Positions 42,001-50,896 of a stretch of DNA of 64,000 nucleotides are shown in pieces (the first letter of the stretch is position 1; every line of letters starts with the position of its first letter). Source of the DNA: Heteroscillospira sp050943935 (GTDB lineage: Bacteria; Bacillota; Clostridia; Oscillospirales; Oscillospiraceae); the NCBI GenBank assembly GCA_050943935.1, contig JBMNQC010000001.1:222943-286942 (forward strand). The letters run 5' to 3'. A program made the translations under genes and the position numbers. The notes beneath the pieces were generated by a model. The model did not search any database, had not been told where the DNA came from, and saw nothing but the letters and a program-made list of their open reading frames with translations.

Positions 42001-43041
42001 TCTCTCGCCTATCCTGCCGTCTCGGAATACCACGGCGCCTATTTCCGTCATACGCTCGGACTGCTGGTCAAGACCGGTGGTCTCTATGTCGAAGGCCACG
42101 ATCTCGTCTCTTATGCTTCTGTCGCTCTCGCCCACCACAACGGGGCGCTCGTCCACATCGTTTATGTAGTAGCCCTCAAGTCCGTAGATTATCTTTATAT
42201 CGTTGTTGTCCGAGGCGTGCCACGCCTCAGGGAAGGCCTGTGCCACACCGTGGTCGGTAATGGCCACGGCCTTGTGTCCCCATTTCGCGGCGCACTTGAC
42301 TATGGCGCCGGGATCGCCCAGGGCATCCAGTGTGGAATAGCGGGTGTGCATATGCAGCTCAACGCGCTTTTCATCGGCCTTGTCCATGCGGCTGGGCTTT
42401 TTGCTCAGGGTGATATTCCTGGGGTCTATGACTATGTCCTCTATATAGCGGTCAAAGACCACATTGCCCTCCACAGCTATATACATACCCTTTTTTATCT
42501 TATCCAGCACGCTCTTGTCGTCCTTCTTGCGGAAGAACTTGCTCACGCGCATTGAGCTGGTGTTATCGGTAATATCAAACTGGAGCACGGCGCCGCCTAT
42601 ACGGGCTATCTCGCGGTTCTCCACGGCGAACACCTCGCCGCGCACAACCACATTGCCGCTCTCCCTGCTTATCTCGCTCATCTGGGTGGGAATGCCCTTT
42701 ATGGCCTTACCGTAGAGCACATCGCCCGAGACCTCGGCCTGGGGCTTCTTGCTCTCCTTTTTCTTCACGGGCACAGCCACGGTTGCCCGGGGTTCGGAGC
42801 GGGAAACCTCGCTGTGCAGGGACACCACGCCCATGCCGTACTCCGCGGCTATGCAGCTCTCTATTGCCGTTTTTTCCGCGGGGGCGGGCAGGCGGACAAA
42901 CTCCGCCGTAAGCTCCATATACAGTCTCTCTCTGTTCACCGTCACGCTCTTTACAAGGGCCTTGTCCAGCCCGCCGCAAAGGTCGCGCAGCTTCTCGCAG
43001 CAGGAGAACATATCCAGCATTTTTATGACTTCGTTACTCAT
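39028..43041 (-). CDS. polC: DNA polymerase III subunit alpha, PolC type
   Basis: A replicative polymerase of about 1337 residues. It has an N-terminal region, an OB domain (VVVRGEVFAVENREI), a PHP domain (VELHMHTRYSTLDALGDP, KAVAITDHGV), and the inserted DEDD proofreading exonuclease near residue 310 (IVAFDIETTGLDQQSERMTEIG). The zinc finger is CPKCKHTDFES..CPVCGAKY, and the polymerase core includes PDIDLNFSGEYQ. Length is slightly under the usual 1430 because the N-terminus is short. The start at 43041 overlaps ispG by 8 bp; an ATG two codons earlier is possible. It ends the operon. Confidence 0.96.
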   Translation of the reverse strand: MSNEVIKMLDMFSCCEKLRDLCGGLDKALVKSVTVNRERLYMELTAEFVRLPAPAEKTAIESCIAAEYGMGVVSLHSEVSRSEPRATVAVPVKKKESKKPQAEVSGDVLYGKAIKGIPTQMSEISRESGNVVVRGEVFAVENREIARIGGAVLQFDITDNTSSMRVSKFFRKKDDKSVLDKIKKGMYIAVEGNVVFDRYIEDIVIDPRNITLSKKPSRMDKADEKRVELHMHTRYSTLDALGDPGAIVKCAAKWGHKAVAITDHGVAQAFPEAWHASDNNDIKIIYGLEGYYINDVDERPVVVGESDRSIRDEIVAFDIETTGLDQQSERMTEIGAVVFRDGRIGERFQTFVNPRKPIPPEITELTGITDRDVFDAPDEESALRAFLEFVGDRPVAAHNADFDTGFMYECAERYGIEFDPVIIDTLPLARSLLPELKRFKLDIVASRLGLPEFNHHRASDDAAVVARMMEKFIPMLEKQGVKTLSDMERVTRKMRNSQGGRIHARHIILLVENKVGLKNLYELISKSHLEHFNRFPIIPKSLLMQHREGLIIGSACEAGELFDAVLRRSSRRAQQRIASFYDYLEIQPICNNRFLVADGKVADDEGLRNLNRRIVALGEETGKPVAATGDVHFIEPEDEIYRRILLASKKFTDADKELPIYFKTTDEMLREFAYLGEEKCREVVVGVPNAIADRVEKFDILPRGQLFPPEVKNSAEDLKRLVYDRMTELYGENPPEIVSKRVEVELHDILSRNYDVIYMSAQKLVADSLEHGYLVGSRGSVGSSLVAFMSGITEVNSLPAHYRCPKCKHTDFESGKGVGCGADMPDKNCPVCGAKYQKDGFDIPFETFLGFGGDKVPDIDLNFSGEYQANAHKYTEELFGRDHVFRAGTIGTLADKTAYGYVKKYLAERNRTVTKAEENRLALGCVGVKRTTGQHPGGLVIIPQDKDVTDFCPVQHPADDKDTDIITTHFEYHSMEANLLKLDMLGHDDPTMIRMLEDLTGVDAKKIPLDDPETMRIFRSAEPLGLTNDDPIVGKTGTIGIPEFGTGFTRQMLVDTQPKGFDTLVRLSGFSHGTDVWLGNAKDLILSGTADINQTIGCRDDIMLYLIDKGMDEKMAFKIMEAVRKGRVKKGGFQPGWEEEMVRLGVPEWYLTSLRTIAYLFPKAHAVAYVMMAFRIAWFKVHEPLAFYAAYFYRRSQKDGFDAAMMTRGIETVRAKLKEIKNNPDATAKEQDLYTTLEACYEFYLRGFSFSKIDLYDSEATRFKIVGNTLRPPFKAISGLGEAAAWDLVSCRKSGKQFISAEDVQAACTRVSQSHIELLRDLGALGDMPETSQMSLF

Positions 43042-44098
43042 CTGCATCTTTCTCGCTCTCAATCAGTTCAACAAGGGCCTCGGCCAGCTTATCGCCCTGC
43101 ACCTTGCCCACTATCTCGCCTTTCCGGAACAGCACGCCGCAGTTTTTGCCGCCGGCTATGCCGTAGTCGGCCTCCCGTGCCTCGCCGGGACCGTTCACCA
43201 CGCAGCCCATGACGGCCACGGTGATATTTCTTTTGCAGCCGCGCAGCAGCTCCTGCACCCGGTTCGCCGTGGAGATAAGGTCTATCTCCGTGCGCCCGCA
43301 GGTGGGGCAGGATACGAACCGGACTCCGCCTGTGCGCAGGCCGGCGCTTTTGAGTATGGCTATGCCCGCGTGTATCTCCTCCACCGGGTCGGCGGTGAGG
43401 GATACACGGATGGTGTCGCCTATGCCCTCCATCAGCAGAGTGCCTATGCCCACAGCGGACTGCACCGTGCCCATATAGCTCGTTCCCGCCTCGGTGACGC
43501 CCAGGTGCAGGGGGTATGTAAATTTATCACTTGCCAGCCGGTAGCTCTGAACCGTCATGGGCACGTTTGAGGCCTTGAGAGACAGGCAAATGTCCTCAAA
43601 GCCGCAGTCGGTGAGCATCTCAACATGGCGTCCGGCGCTCTCCACCATGCCCTCCGGTGTGGGACGGCCGTATTTTCGCAGAATGTCCTTTTCTATGCTG
43701 CCTGTGTTCACGCCTATGCGTATGGGTATGCCCCGTTCCCGGCAGCAGTCGGCAACAGCGGCAACTCGTTCCCGGGAGCCTATATTGCCGGGATTTATGC
43801 GTATTTTCGCAGCTCCGGCCTTCGCGGCTGTGAGCGCAAGGCGGTAATCAAAGTGAATGTCCGCCACCACGGGCAGACCGGCTTTGGGGACTATCTCCCC
43901 AAGGGCACGGGCGGCCTCCTCGTCGGGCACGGCAAGGCGCACTATATCGCAGCCCGCGTCCCGCAGGCGGGCGATCTGCTCCAGAGTGCCGCGGACATCC
44001 GCCGTCTTTGTATTGGTCATGGACTGGACGCTCACAGGCGCTCCGCCGCCCACGGGAACTCCGCCCACGGAAATTCTTTTTGTAATCTTTCTATCCAC
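43034..44098 (-). CDS. ispG: 4-hydroxy-3-methylbut-2-enyl diphosphate synthase
   Basis: A 354-residue IspG/GcpE of the MEP isoprenoid pathway. Motifs are GGGAPVSVQSMTNT, IRINPGNIGS, and the iron-sulfur cysteines in FVSCPTCGR and AVMGCVVNGPGEA. It converts methylerythritol cyclodiphosphate to HMBPP. The start is GTG at 44098, which overlaps the rseP stop by 8 bp, with GAGG upstream. It sits where proS is found in Bacillus operons, next to dxr of the same pathway two genes earlier. Confidence 0.96.
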   Translation of the reverse strand: MDRKITKRISVGGVPVGGGAPVSVQSMTNTKTADVRGTLEQIARLRDAGCDIVRLAVPDEEAARALGEIVPKAGLPVVADIHFDYRLALTAAKAGAAKIRINPGNIGSRERVAAVADCCRERGIPIRIGVNTGSIEKDILRKYGRPTPEGMVESAGRHVEMLTDCGFEDICLSLKASNVPMTVQSYRLASDKFTYPLHLGVTEAGTSYMGTVQSAVGIGTLLMEGIGDTIRVSLTADPVEEIHAGIAILKSAGLRTGGVRFVSCPTCGRTEIDLISTANRVQELLRGCKRNITVAVMGCVVNGPGEAREADYGIAGGKNCGVLFRKGEIVGKVQGDKLAEALVELIESEKDADE

Positions 44099-45146
44099 TT
44101 ATAATCCTCACGATATCGTTAAACATCACATATACCATAAGCGCCATAAGAAGCGCAAGGCCCACGGCGTTTATATAGCCCTCGTATTTGCTGTCCAGCT
44201 TCCGGCGTGTGACCGTCTCGATAAGCCAGCTCAGGAACAGGAACAGCACCCGGCCTCCGTCAAGAGCGGGAATGGGCAGCAGGTTCATAACAGCCAGGTT
44301 CACTGCTATGAACGCCCCCAGAAACAGGACGTTTGACATACCGGCGGACACGCTGGGCGCGGAGGAGCCCACCTCGCTCATCATATCCACTATGCCCACG
44401 ACTCCGGCCATATCGCTTACCTTTGCGCCGCCGGTGAGCAAATCCGCAAGTCCAAGCCGCACCATGCGCACAAAGTCCAGAGCCTGATACCAGGAGTATT
44501 TCAGCACCGCTCCCGCTCCGCTCTCCACCTGACCGAAGTAAAAGCCGTACCTCTGCACGGTCTCGCCGTTTTCCTCATAGGGCAGGAGACTTATCTCAAA
44601 GTCCTCAAGCTCCACCTTTTCCCCGTTGCGCACTACTGTGATATCCGCAGTTGCGCCGCCCCGGGACAGATACAGGGACACATCTTTGGAGAAATAAATA
44701 CGCTCTCCGTTTATTTTCCAGAAGCGGTCGCCCGCCTGCAGGCCCTCGGGGCTCTCGTAAGGGCAGCCCTCCATAAATTCCGTGACCACGGGGGCATTGA
44801 AACCCTTTGCACCGGAATAGATGAGCAGCACCAGCAGCAGGCCGAAAACAAAGTTCATGGCCGCGCCGGCCACCAAAATAACAAGGCGTTTAATACGGCT
44901 CTGGCTCTGGAAGGCACGTGGATCGTCGGAATCCTCGTCCTCTCCCTCCATGGCGCAGAAGCCGCCTATGGGCAGTATGCGCAGAGAATAGAGGGTCTCC
45001 CCTCTCTGTCTTTTCCACAGAGCGGGGCCCATGCCTATGGAGAACTCATTTACCCGGACCCCGCAGGCCTTGGCGGCCATAAAGTGTCCCAGTTCATGCA
45101 CGGCTATAAGTATACCAAAAATTAAAACTGCAAGTATCAGATACAT
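44091..45146 (-). CDS. rseP: RseP/RasP site-2 membrane metalloprotease
   Basis: A 351-residue intramembrane protease. The zinc motif HELGH is at residues 17-21 in the first helix, a PDZ domain spans about 100-190 (GLQAGDRFWKINGERI), and LLPIPALDGGRVLF in a later helix supplies the Asp ligand. It cuts anti-sigma factors and leftover signal peptides. GAGG lies seven bases before the ATG, which overlaps the dxr stop as TAATG. Confidence 0.94.
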   Translation of the reverse strand: MYLILAVLIFGILIAVHELGHFMAAKACGVRVNEFSIGMGPALWKRQRGETLYSLRILPIGGFCAMEGEDEDSDDPRAFQSQSRIKRLVILVAGAAMNFVFGLLLVLLIYSGAKGFNAPVVTEFMEGCPYESPEGLQAGDRFWKINGERIYFSKDVSLYLSRGGATADITVVRNGEKVELEDFEISLLPYEENGETVQRYGFYFGQVESGAGAVLKYSWYQALDFVRMVRLGLADLLTGGAKVSDMAGVVGIVDMMSEVGSSAPSVSAGMSNVLFLGAFIAVNLAVMNLLPIPALDGGRVLFLFLSWLIETVTRRKLDSKYEGYINAVGLALLMALMVYVMFNDIVRIISG

Positions 45147-46285
45147 TAAAATGCCTCTTCAATATGGATTCTTGCCGCTTTATCCGCGGCCAGCACAGCT
45201 TCCAAACTGCCGTCGTCCCTACAGTCTATGTGCTCCAGAGCGGACACAGCACAGCTGTATATATCATTGTACCCGATTTCGCCCCGGAGAAACTTCCAGA
45301 CGGCGGTTTCGTTTGCCGCGTTGAGCACGGCGGGTGCGGTACCTCCCTGTTTTGCGGCCTCAACAGCCAGGGCAAGGCAGGGTGTCTGCTCAGGGTCAGG
45401 TGCGTAAAAGCTCAGCCTGGCACATTCGCTCAGGCTGAGATGTCGGCTTCCGGGGGTGAGCCGCACGGGATAGCTGAGAGCGTACTGTATTGGCAGCGCC
45501 ATGTCCGGCACGCCCAGCTGGGCTATCACCGCGCCGTCTATGAATTCCACGGCGGAGTGGACTATGCTCTCGGGATGGATGAGCACCTCTATCTCCTCTG
45601 GTGACACAGAAAACAGGTGCATGGCCTCTATGAATTCCAACCCCTTGTTCATCATGGTGGCGCTGTCCACGCTTATTTTCGCGCCCATGCTCCAGTTGGG
45701 ATGCCGCACGGCCATTTTGGGAGTGACGTCCCTGGTCTGCTCCCGGCTCCAGCCCCGGAACGGGCCGCCGGAGGCGGTGAGGATAATGCTCTTTAGCTCA
45801 TCCCTCCTGCCGTTCATGCTCTGGAATATGGCCGAGTGCTCGGAATCCACGGGCAGTATCTCCGCGCCGTATTTTTTCGCGGCGGCCATTACCAGCCGTC
45901 CCGCGCAGACAAGGGTCTCCTTGTTGGCAAGGCAGATGCGTTTTTTCGCCTCTATGGCGGCCAGAGTGGGTCTGAGACCCACGGCGCCGGACACGGCGGT
46001 TATTACCGCCTGAGCACTCTCAACGGAGGCGGCGGCTATAAGCCCATCCATGCCGCCCAGCACGGCGGTGTCCGTATCGGACAGGCGCAGAGCCAGCTCC
46101 TTTGCGGCGTTCTCGTCATACACGGCGGCAAGGGACGGCTTCAGCAGCCGGGCCTGCTCCTCCAGCAGCTTTATATTGGAGGCGGCGGCTATGGCGCATA
46201 CTCTGAAACCGTGCCTTTGGGCCACGGCCACGCTCTGCCGTCCCACGCTGCCGGTGGAACCCAGTATGGATATTGTTTTAATCAT
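45146..46285 (-). CDS. dxr: 1-deoxy-D-xylulose 5-phosphate reductoisomerase
   Basis: A 379-residue first committed enzyme of the MEP pathway. It starts IKTISILGSTGSVGRQSVAV (NADPH loop). The catalytic region has PVDSEHSAIFQ, LTASGGPFRG, HPNWSMGAKISVDSATMMNKGLE, EVLIHPESIVHSAVEF and VLNAANE. The ATG at 46285 is favoured over a longer frame, which translates the cdsA end; GAGG lies eight bases upstream. Confidence 0.97.
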   Translation of the reverse strand: MIKTISILGSTGSVGRQSVAVAQRHGFRVCAIAAASNIKLLEEQARLLKPSLAAVYDENAAKELALRLSDTDTAVLGGMDGLIAAASVESAQAVITAVSGAVGLRPTLAAIEAKKRICLANKETLVCAGRLVMAAAKKYGAEILPVDSEHSAIFQSMNGRRDELKSIILTASGGPFRGWSREQTRDVTPKMAVRHPNWSMGAKISVDSATMMNKGLEFIEAMHLFSVSPEEIEVLIHPESIVHSAVEFIDGAVIAQLGVPDMALPIQYALSYPVRLTPGSRHLSLSECARLSFYAPDPEQTPCLALAVEAAKQGGTAPAVLNAANETAVWKFLRGEIGYNDIYSCAVSALEHIDCRDDGSLEAVLAADKAARIHIEEAF

Positions 46286-46295
46286 GTCTCTGACC

Positions 46296-47111
46296 TCAGG
46301 CGGTAAAGGCAGGCACCCAGCGCAGCAGCAGCTCCATGAGCATGGCCACGAACACCATGCCGTCAAAGCGGTCGTACACTCCGCCGTGACCGGGTATCAG
46401 GTTGCCGTAGTCCTTAATGCCGCTCAGCCGCTTCACAGCGGAGAAGCTCAGATCTCCGAACTGGCAGGCAAAGCTTCCCAGCACGCCGTAGACCGCCAGA
46501 ACGGTGAAATTGACCTCAAAGTCCAGAGCCTTCAGCCCCAGGCCATACAGCAGCAGCACCGCCACCGTGCCCAGGAATCCGCCCACAGATCCTTCGATGG
46601 TTTTCTTGGGGCTGAGGCGGGGCACCAGCTTGTGTTTGCCCAGAAATACGCCGGCAAAATACGCAAAGCTGTCGCTGGCGAAGGCCACCAGGAAGGGCAG
46701 AGCCACAAAAGCCTTGCCCATGGCCTCCAGCCGGACTATGCTGGCCAGGCAGAAGGGGAAAACGAAGCCTGAGAGCATTCCCACAGTAACGGTCTCCCAG
46801 CCAAGGGTCTCCTCCCTGCGGAAGGAGAGCATCAGCTCGCCGAACAGGTACACCAGCAGCAGGAACATAACGGCGTCACCCCACAGTTCGCCCTTTCCCA
46901 GAGAGGCGCTCACGGGTATGACGGCGCTGAGAAGTCCGCTTATTACAGGTATACGCTTTGGCGCAGCTGGCCTGGCGCAGCTGAAAAACTCCCAGACGCC
47001 TATGGCGCACAGTACGCCCATCAGCGCGCCCAGCACCACGGGGGGCAGGAAAAATACCACAACGGCAAGAGCCGGTATACAGACCACACCCACAAGAATT
47101 CTTGTTTTCAT
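46296..47111 (-). CDS. cdsA: Phosphatidate cytidylyltransferase
   Basis: A 271-residue polytopic enzyme that makes CDP-diacylglycerol for phospholipids. The signature SAVKRLSGIKDYGNLIPGHG, followed by GVYDRFDGM, is complete near the C-terminus, and FLGKHKLVPRLSPKKTIEGS lies before it. Eight or so membrane helices are seen. It follows uppS by 20 bp in the operon. Confidence 0.96.
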   Translation of the reverse strand: MKTRILVGVVCIPALAVVVFFLPPVVLGALMGVLCAIGVWEFFSCARPAAPKRIPVISGLLSAVIPVSASLGKGELWGDAVMFLLLVYLFGELMLSFRREETLGWETVTVGMLSGFVFPFCLASIVRLEAMGKAFVALPFLVAFASDSFAYFAGVFLGKHKLVPRLSPKKTIEGSVGGFLGTVAVLLLYGLGLKALDFEVNFTVLAVYGVLGSFACQFGDLSFSAVKRLSGIKDYGNLIPGHGGVYDRFDGMVFVAMLMELLLRWVPAFTA

Positions 47112-47131
47112 ATATCTATCGTCTCCCTATG

Positions 47132-47872
47132 TCATACAGCGCCGAAACGGCGGCTGCGCCGGCTGAACTCGGCTATGGCCTTATCCAGCTCGCTGTTGGT
47201 GAAATCGGGCCAGAGCACATCGGTGAAATACAGCTCGGCGTAGGCCGCCTGCCAGAGCAGGAAGTTGCTCAGGCGCATCTCCCCGCCGGGGCGGATGAGC
47301 AGGTCAGGGTCGGGGATACCTGCGGAGAACAGGCCCCTTTCAAAGTCCGCCTCGCTCAGCTCCTCCGCCTCGCCCCTCCCCAGGGCCTCGCCGTAGCTTT
47401 TGGCTGCACGGAGTATCTCGTCCCGTCCGCCGTAGTTTACGCAGACGTTCACCTGGCAGCCCTCAAAATGGGTGCTTATCTCGTCCGTGCGGGCAATGAG
47501 GGCCTGAAGCTCCGTGGAAAGCACGCTGGTATCGCCGAAGAATTTCATTTTCACCCTGTCCCGCTCCATCTGGCCTATGGCCTCACGGAGGTATTTGTCA
47601 AGCAGGGACATGATGGCATCCACCTCCTTCCTGGGTCGCTTCCAGTTTTCCGTGGAGAAGGCGTATACCGTCAGGTACTGCACGCCTATATTCTTGCAGT
47701 AGGTGGCAATCCGCCGGAATGTCTCGGCGCCCGCGGCATGGCCGGCGGTACGGGGCAGTCCCCGCTTCTGGGCCCAGCGGCCGTTGCCGTCCATGATTAT
47801 GGCTATATGGCCGGGTATATGAACGGCTGTCTCCGGCGCGGTATTGGGTTTTTCCTTTTTTCTGAAGAACAT
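47132..47872 (-). CDS. uppS: Undecaprenyl diphosphate synthase
   Basis: A 246-residue cis-prenyltransferase that builds the lipid carrier for wall synthesis from IPP made by the MEP genes in the same operon. Conserved blocks are IAIIMDGNGRWAQKRGLPRT with catalytic Asp, YLTVYAFSTENWKRP, NVCVNYGGRDEI, and DLLIRPGGEMRLSNFLLWQ. GAGGGTG precedes the ATG. Confidence 0.97.
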   Translation of the reverse strand: MFFRKKEKPNTAPETAVHIPGHIAIIMDGNGRWAQKRGLPRTAGHAAGAETFRRIATYCKNIGVQYLTVYAFSTENWKRPRKEVDAIMSLLDKYLREAIGQMERDRVKMKFFGDTSVLSTELQALIARTDEISTHFEGCQVNVCVNYGGRDEILRAAKSYGEALGRGEAEELSEADFERGLFSAGIPDPDLLIRPGGEMRLSNFLLWQAAYAELYFTDVLWPDFTNSELDKAIAEFSRRSRRFGAV

Positions 47873-47933
47873 GACACACCCTCGTTAAGCACAATTCAGG
47901 GGAGCTGCCGCCCCCCTGAATACTGAATCGTTG

Positions 47934-48494
47934 TTAGATGGCAAAGAGCTCTTTTTCCTTCTTGGCCGTAATGTTTTCGACTTCCTTGATATAGTCGTCG
48001 GTAATTTTCTGGATATCCTTTTCCATATTTTTCAGGTCATCCTCGGTAATTTCGGTCTTTTTCTTCATGGCCTTGAACTTATCCATGGCGTCGCGGCGGA
48101 TATTGCGGACGGCAACCTTGCCCTCTTCGCCGTACTTGCGGACCTGCTTTACCAGTTCCTTTCTGCGCTCCTCGGTGAGCTGCGGGAACACCAGACGGAT
48201 AACAGAGCCGTCGTTGGTGGGATTGATGCCTATCTCGGAGGCCATGATGGCCTTCTCTATGCCCTTGAGCGCGGATTTATCCCAGGGCTGGATGACCAGA
48301 GTGCGGGGGTCGGGGGTGGATACGGACGCGATCTGCTGGATGGGGGTGGGGGTGCCGTAGTAGTCCACGGAGACCTGATTGAGCACGGCGGCGTTGGCCT
48401 TGCCTGCGCGCACGGAGTCAAACTCCTCCTCCATGTGCTCAATGGTCTTTTTCATCTTGTGTTCAAAATCCTTGTATTCGTCCTTGTAATTCAT
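47934..48494 (-). CDS. frr: Ribosome recycling factor
   Basis: A 186-residue RRF with the whole family pattern: EHMEEEFDSVRAGKANAAVLNQVSVDYYGTPTPIQQIASVS, then RTLVIQPWDKSALKGIEKAI and FPQLTEERRKELVKQVRKYGEE. It splits post-termination ribosomes with EF-G. AAGGAGG precedes the ATG, 13 bp after pyrH. Confidence 0.98.
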   Translation of the reverse strand: MNYKDEYKDFEHKMKKTIEHMEEEFDSVRAGKANAAVLNQVSVDYYGTPTPIQQIASVSTPDPRTLVIQPWDKSALKGIEKAIMASEIGINPTNDGSVIRLVFPQLTEERRKELVKQVRKYGEEGKVAVRNIRRDAMDKFKAMKKKTEITEDDLKNMEKDIQKITDDYIKEVENITAKKEKELFAI

Positions 48495-48507
48495 CCTGCG
48501 TTCCTCC

Positions 48508-49227
48508 TTATTCTACAATAGTGCCTATCTTCTCGCCCTTTACGGCCCGGACAATGTTCTCGGGGTCCTTAAGAGCGAACACAAGCACGGGAATGTGGTT
48601 GTCCATAGCCATGCTGGTGGCGGTGGAATCCATAACGGCGAGGTGCTTTGCCAGAACCTCATCATAGCTTATGTTCTCATAGCGCACGGCGCTGGAGTCC
48701 GTGGCAGGGTCTGCGCTGTATACACCGTCGATATTCTTGGCCAGAAGTATGGCCTCTGCGTTCACCTCGGCGGCCTTTAGCACCGCGGCGGTATCGGTGG
48801 AGAAGAAGGGGCAGCCGGTGCCGCAGCCGAAGATAACCACGCGGCCCTTGCTGAGATGGCGTATTGCCCGCAGACGGATATAGGGTTCCGCCACGGCGCG
48901 TATCTCCAGAGCGGTCTGGACTCTTACCTCCACGCCCTGCTGCTCCAGCACGTCGGCCAGAGCCAGGCAGTTCATCACCGTGGCCATCATGCCCATGTGG
49001 TCTGCTCTGGTGCGCTCTATCTTACCGCCGCCGTCCTTGACGCCGCGCCAGAAGTTTCCGCCTCCAACAACAATACCGACCTCAACTCCCAGGTCCACAC
49101 ACTTCTTGACCGCCTTGCAGACGTTCTCCACAATGTCGAAATCGAACCCTCTCTTTTTATCGCCCGCGAGAGCCTCTCCGCTGATTTTCAGCAGAACGCG
49201 TTTATAAACCGGCTTAGCTTCACCCAT
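48508..49227 (-). CDS. pyrH: UMP kinase
   Basis: A 239-residue amino-acid-kinase-fold enzyme that phosphorylates UMP. Motifs are RVLLKISGEALAG, VGIVVGGGNFWRG, DHMGMMATVMNCLAL, GTGCPFFSTDTAAVLKAAE and LLAKNIDGVYSADP. It leads the pyrH-frr-uppS-cdsA-dxr-rseP-ispG-polC operon. Unlike most Firmicutes, tsf and rpsB do not precede it. GAAAGGAG precedes the ATG. Confidence 0.98.
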   Translation of the reverse strand: MGEAKPVYKRVLLKISGEALAGDKKRGFDFDIVENVCKAVKKCVDLGVEVGIVVGGGNFWRGVKDGGGKIERTRADHMGMMATVMNCLALADVLEQQGVEVRVQTALEIRAVAEPYIRLRAIRHLSKGRVVIFGCGTGCPFFSTDTAAVLKAAEVNAEAILLAKNIDGVYSADPATDSSAVRYENISYDEVLAKHLAVMDSTATSMAMDNHIPVLVFALKDPENIVRAVKGEKIGTIVE

Positions 49228-49261
49228 GGCTGTGCTCCTTTCAAGCTGTTTATCTTATTCT

Positions 49262-49291
49262 AATATATTTTTTCGATATTTAAAAGGGCAA
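49262..49291 (-). promoter_or_regulatory. Promoter of the pyrH operon
   Basis: Minus-strand TTGCCC (49291-49286), an 18-bp spacer and TATATT (49267-49262), 35 bp before the ATG. Confidence 0.55.
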
Positions 49292-49393
49292 AATTACGGG
49301 ATTTGCCAAGTAATCCCGAGATTTTCTCTCCATTATCCGAATTACTATACCATATATTTCAGCCTTTTTCAAGAGCCTTGCACCAGCCGGATA

Positions 49394-50896
49394 TCAGCCG
49401 TCTGTCAGTCCAAGCTTTGCCAGAAATTCGCCCGCCACTTCGTCCACAGACCGGCCGAGCACATCTACCTGATAGGTCAGCTCAGCCATCTGCTCTGTTG
49501 GGATTGCTCCGGCCAGCTGATTTAAAACAGCCTCCAGCTCGGGGTATTCTTCCATCAGCTCATCTCTGACCAGGAACGCTCCGTTGTAGTCAGGGAAAAA
49601 GCTTCTGTCGTCCTCCAGCACCTTCAGTCCCAGCTTTCTGTTAAGACCGTCGGTAGCGTATACTACTGTCACATCAAAGCTGCCGTTTTCCACAGCTGTG
49701 TATTTCAGGCCCTGGTCCACGGGGATGGCATCCTTGAACTCCAGCCCGTAAAACTCCGTAAAGGGATAGTATTTCATGCTTCCCTCTCTGGTAAAAAACG
49801 CCTGCTCCGCGCCGAACACCAGCTCACCCGCCACAGGCACCAGGTCGCTCACCTTTTCCAGTCCGTACTTGTCTGCCAGAGCTTGAGGAACGGCCACGGC
49901 GTAGGTATTGTCAAAGCCCAGCTTTTCAAGCAGGCGCATATCATACTCCTCTGCCGCAACCTGGTTTACATAATCATATATGGATATTCCCTCAGGAACA
50001 TCGGATACATCCTGATGGAAAAACGTAGTGAGCAGGGTTCCGTCGTAGGATATCATCAAATCACAGGTGTGTCCCTGTCCCTTGAGGGCGTTGAAGTTAT
50101 TCACCTGAGACATCTGGTCCTTAATGGTTACGCTAAGCTCCGTATCGGACTCCACCAGTATTTTTACCATGTGGTGCATGAGTTGTGTCTCTGAGTAGTC
50201 GCCGTCGTAGAGGACTATGTCGCCCGTCTCGCCCATCCCGTATGGCAGCAGCAGGCAAAAAGCCGCCAGAAGAGCTGCGGCCGGCAGCCACATTTTTTTC
50301 GTGGCGCGCTTATCCCTCAGGAGCTGCTTCTCAAACCAGCTCATAACGGCATCCAAAACCACGGCTATCAGCATGAGCACGCCCGTGGCCGACAGTATAA
50401 TCTCCATGCTGGAGACGCGTATGCCCTGGGTGATAACTCCGCCAAGGCCGCCGCCTCCCACAAAGGCCGCAAACACGGCGGTGCCTATGGCATTCACCAC
50501 GGCGATGCGTATTCCTGTGAAAATAGTGGGAAACGCCAAAGGGAACTCCACAGCCAGCAGCCGGTAGGGCCTGCTCATGCCCATACCTCTGGCCGCCTCC
50601 TTAACGCCGGGGTCCACCTCCTGCAGGCCCAGACAGGTATTGCGGACTATTGGCAGCAGAGAATACAGGGTAATACCCGTTATTACTGTGAGCTTGCCTG
50701 GGGAGAGCACCACCATTATTATGCCCAGCAGGGCCAAAGACGGTATGGTCTGCAGAAGGTCCACAATGTGAAGAATGAGCTTTCCGTCCTTGGGGCGCAC
50801 ATAGGCCCATATGCCCAGCAGCAGACCTGCCGCTATGGACAGCATCCCCGCCGCCAGCACAATGAACAGATGTTCGCAGATAAGAGTCCAGGTCAT
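49394..50896 (-). CDS. Osmolyte ABC transporter, fused permease and substrate-binding protein
   Basis: A 500-residue fusion. Residues 1-200 are an OpuB/OpuC-type permease with six helices (LQTIPSLALLGIIMV, GVKEAARGMGMSRPYRLLAVEFPLA). Residues 215-500 are an OpuAC-type glycine betaine/choline-binding domain anchored by one helix (KMWLPAAALLAAFCLLLPYG). Such fusions occur in Firmicutes. The ATG at 50896 overlaps the stop of the upstream permease as ATGA. It ends the operon. The substrate may be betaine, choline, carnitine or bile-salt-like; the sequence alone does not decide. Confidence 0.9.
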   Translation of the reverse strand: MTWTLICEHLFIVLAAGMLSIAAGLLLGIWAYVRPKDGKLILHIVDLLQTIPSLALLGIIMVVLSPGKLTVITGITLYSLLPIVRNTCLGLQEVDPGVKEAARGMGMSRPYRLLAVEFPLAFPTIFTGIRIAVVNAIGTAVFAAFVGGGGLGGVITQGIRVSSMEIILSATGVLMLIAVVLDAVMSWFEKQLLRDKRATKKMWLPAAALLAAFCLLLPYGMGETGDIVLYDGDYSETQLMHHMVKILVESDTELSVTIKDQMSQVNNFNALKGQGHTCDLMISYDGTLLTTFFHQDVSDVPEGISIYDYVNQVAAEEYDMRLLEKLGFDNTYAVAVPQALADKYGLEKVSDLVPVAGELVFGAEQAFFTREGSMKYYPFTEFYGLEFKDAIPVDQGLKYTAVENGSFDVTVVYATDGLNRKLGLKVLEDDRSFFPDYNGAFLVRDELMEEYPELEAVLNQLAGAIPTEQMAELTYQVDVLGRSVDEVAGEFLAKLGLTDG

